NCBI RefSeq assembly: GCF_032681285.1
Contig: NZ_CP136336.1
Span: 2,591,001-2,655,000 of the forward strand
Length of the DNA stretch: 64,000 nt
Direction of reading: 5' to 3'
Source of the DNA: Piscinibacter gummiphilus
Lineage (GTDB): Bacteria > Pseudomonadota > Gammaproteobacteria > Burkholderiales > Burkholderiaceae_C
In this document: in pieces, positions 63,157 through 64,000 of the stretch
Layout: every line of letters starts with the position of its first letter
Numbering within the stretch: position 1 is the first letter of the stretch
The notes under the pieces: generated by a model
The model's input: only the letters and a program-made list of their open reading frames with translations
Database searches by the model: none
Told to the model about the DNA's origin: nothing
Translations under genes and position numbers: made by a program

Positions 63157-64000
63157 ATGCTCAAGAGAATCGCGACCGAGCAGCTGAAGGTCGGCATGTA
63201 CGTCCACGAGTTCTGCGGCTCGTGGATGGACCACCCTTTCTGGCGCGCGAAGTTCGCTCTCTCGGACGAGGCCGACCTGCGGCGTATCCACTCGAGCAGC
63301 ATCCGGGAAGTCTGGATCAACACCGCGAAAGGCCTCGATGTGGAGGGTGGGGTGAGCGCAGCCCATGCCAGGGCGGAGGTGGAGCGTGAACTCGAGTTCG
63401 CCGCCTCGCAACCGATGGTGTGGTTGCAGAACCCTTCGTCCCTCGTCGAGGAGATCCACCGCGCAAAGGCCATCTGCAGGAAGTCGAAGGCGGCGGTGAC
63501 GTCGCTTTTTTCCGAAGCTCGGCTGGGCAAGGCGCTCGATGTCGACGAGTGCCTGCCCCTGGTGGAGGAGATCTCGGACTCGGTGCTGCGCAACCCCGCG
63601 GCGCTCATCAGCGTGGCGCGGCTGAAAAGCCGGGACGAATACACCTACATGCACTCGGTGGCGGTGTGTGCGCTGATGGTGGCGCTCGGGCGCAATCTCG
63701 GGCTCGACGCCGAGCTGTTGCGCGAGGCGGGGCTTGCCGGAATGCTGCATGACGTCGGCAAGACGCAGGTTCCGCTGTCGGTGCTCAACAAGCCGGGCAA
63801 GCTCACCGATGAGGAGTTCGGCTTGATGAAGAGCCACCCGGAGCGCGGCCACGAGCTTCTGGGGCACACGAAGATCCTCCCCGCGACGGTGCTCGACGTC
63901 TGCCTGCACCACCACGAACGGGTCGACGGCGGCGGGTATCCGCACCGGCTCAAGGGCGACCAGATTTCACTGCTCGCCAAGATGGGCGCCGTGTGCGACG
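63157..64000 (+). CDS. HD-GYP domain protein, likely c-di-GMP phosphodiesterase (3' end outside window)
   Basis: The 281 visible residues hold an N-terminal DUF3391-type domain (MLKRIATEQLKVGMYVHEF, about 1-90) and the start of an HD-GYP domain. HD-GYP marks are HSVAVCALMVALGR, AGMLHDVGKTQVP with the HD metal pair, and HHHERVDGGGYP with the GYP loop. HD-GYP enzymes hydrolyse cyclic-di-GMP to GMP, promoting motility. It starts 30 bp after the MCP gene, with CAGGAGC upstream, and probably shares its transcript, linking chemotaxis and c-di-GMP. The reading frame continues past the window. Confidence 0.9.
   Translation, partial: MLKRIATEQLKVGMYVHEFCGSWMDHPFWRAKFALSDEADLRRIHSSSIREVWINTAKGLDVEGGVSAAHARAEVERELEFAASQPMVWLQNPSSLVEEIHRAKAICRKSKAAVTSLFSEARLGKALDVDECLPLVEEISDSVLRNPAALISVARLKSRDEYTYMHSVAVCALMVALGRNLGLDAELLREAGLAGMLHDVGKTQVPLSVLNKPGKLTDEEFGLMKSHPERGHELLGHTKILPATVLDVCLHHHERVDGGGYPHRLKGDQISLLAKMGAVCD

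Overview
The window is GC-rich, gene-dense DNA from a chromosome, most likely of a betaproteobacterium in the order Burkholderiales (Rubrivivax/Leptothrix/Rhizobacter-like). This rests on gene content and order: the mltG-tmk-holB-pilZ-tatD block, DUF4936 and DUF3606 proteins, a DUF3138-like porin and a beta-type isocitrate lyase. It is inference, not a database result. I see no rRNA, tRNA, CRISPR array, insertion sequence or phage genes.

Layout. (1) 1-6.9 kb: the end of an alpha/beta hydrolase, then a divergent pair made of an NhaR-like LysR regulator and a plus-strand group (zinc ribbon, TerB-like, ribosome-hibernation-like, TerC/Alx, small membrane protein). Fumarase C, a DUF3606 protein and DusA follow. 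(2) 6.9-21.2 kb, all minus strand: twelve genes for putrescine uptake and breakdown. They comprise an omega-amino-acid aminotransferase, PuuB, PuuD, PuuA, an SpuC-type aminotransferase, PotF/G/H/I, an outer-membrane porin, PuuC and a DMT exporter. Both the gamma-glutamyl route and a direct transamination route to GABA are present. (3) 21.2-32.6 kb: isocitrate lyase behind a palindrome-rich control region and followed by a clear intrinsic terminator. Then come a 4-hydroxybutyrate-dehydrogenase-like enzyme, an HSL-type esterase, a thioesterase-GNAT fusion, TANGO2/NRDE, DUF4936, YgfZ, and the MltG-Tmk-HolB-PilZ-TatD operon.

(4) 32.8-54.5 kb, all plus strand: a large alpha-glucan/maltose/trehalose cluster. 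The order is glgB, glgE, treS-maltokinase fusion, an MscS-like membrane protein, glgX, treZ, a malQ-treY fusion (1694 aa), a 103-aa protein, a GH100-like glycosidase, glgC and glgA. Together these can make glycogen from ADP-glucose (GlgC/GlgA/GlgB) or from trehalose via maltose-1-phosphate (TreS-Mak, GlgE). They can also convert glycogen to trehalose (GlgX, TreY, TreZ) and rework maltodextrins (MalQ). This is the most distinctive part of the window. A membrane channel-like gene sits inside it, and it is preceded by a highly structured, ORF-free leader.

(5) 54.5-64 kb: a lipoprotein, a short RecQ helicase, small unknown proteins, an NAD(P)H:quinone-type flavoprotein, a two-component pair, a methyl-accepting chemotaxis protein with a sigma-28-like promoter, and an HD-GYP protein cut by the window end.

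Gene starts were chosen by ribosome-binding sites, overlaps and family length. Several are uncertain and are flagged.
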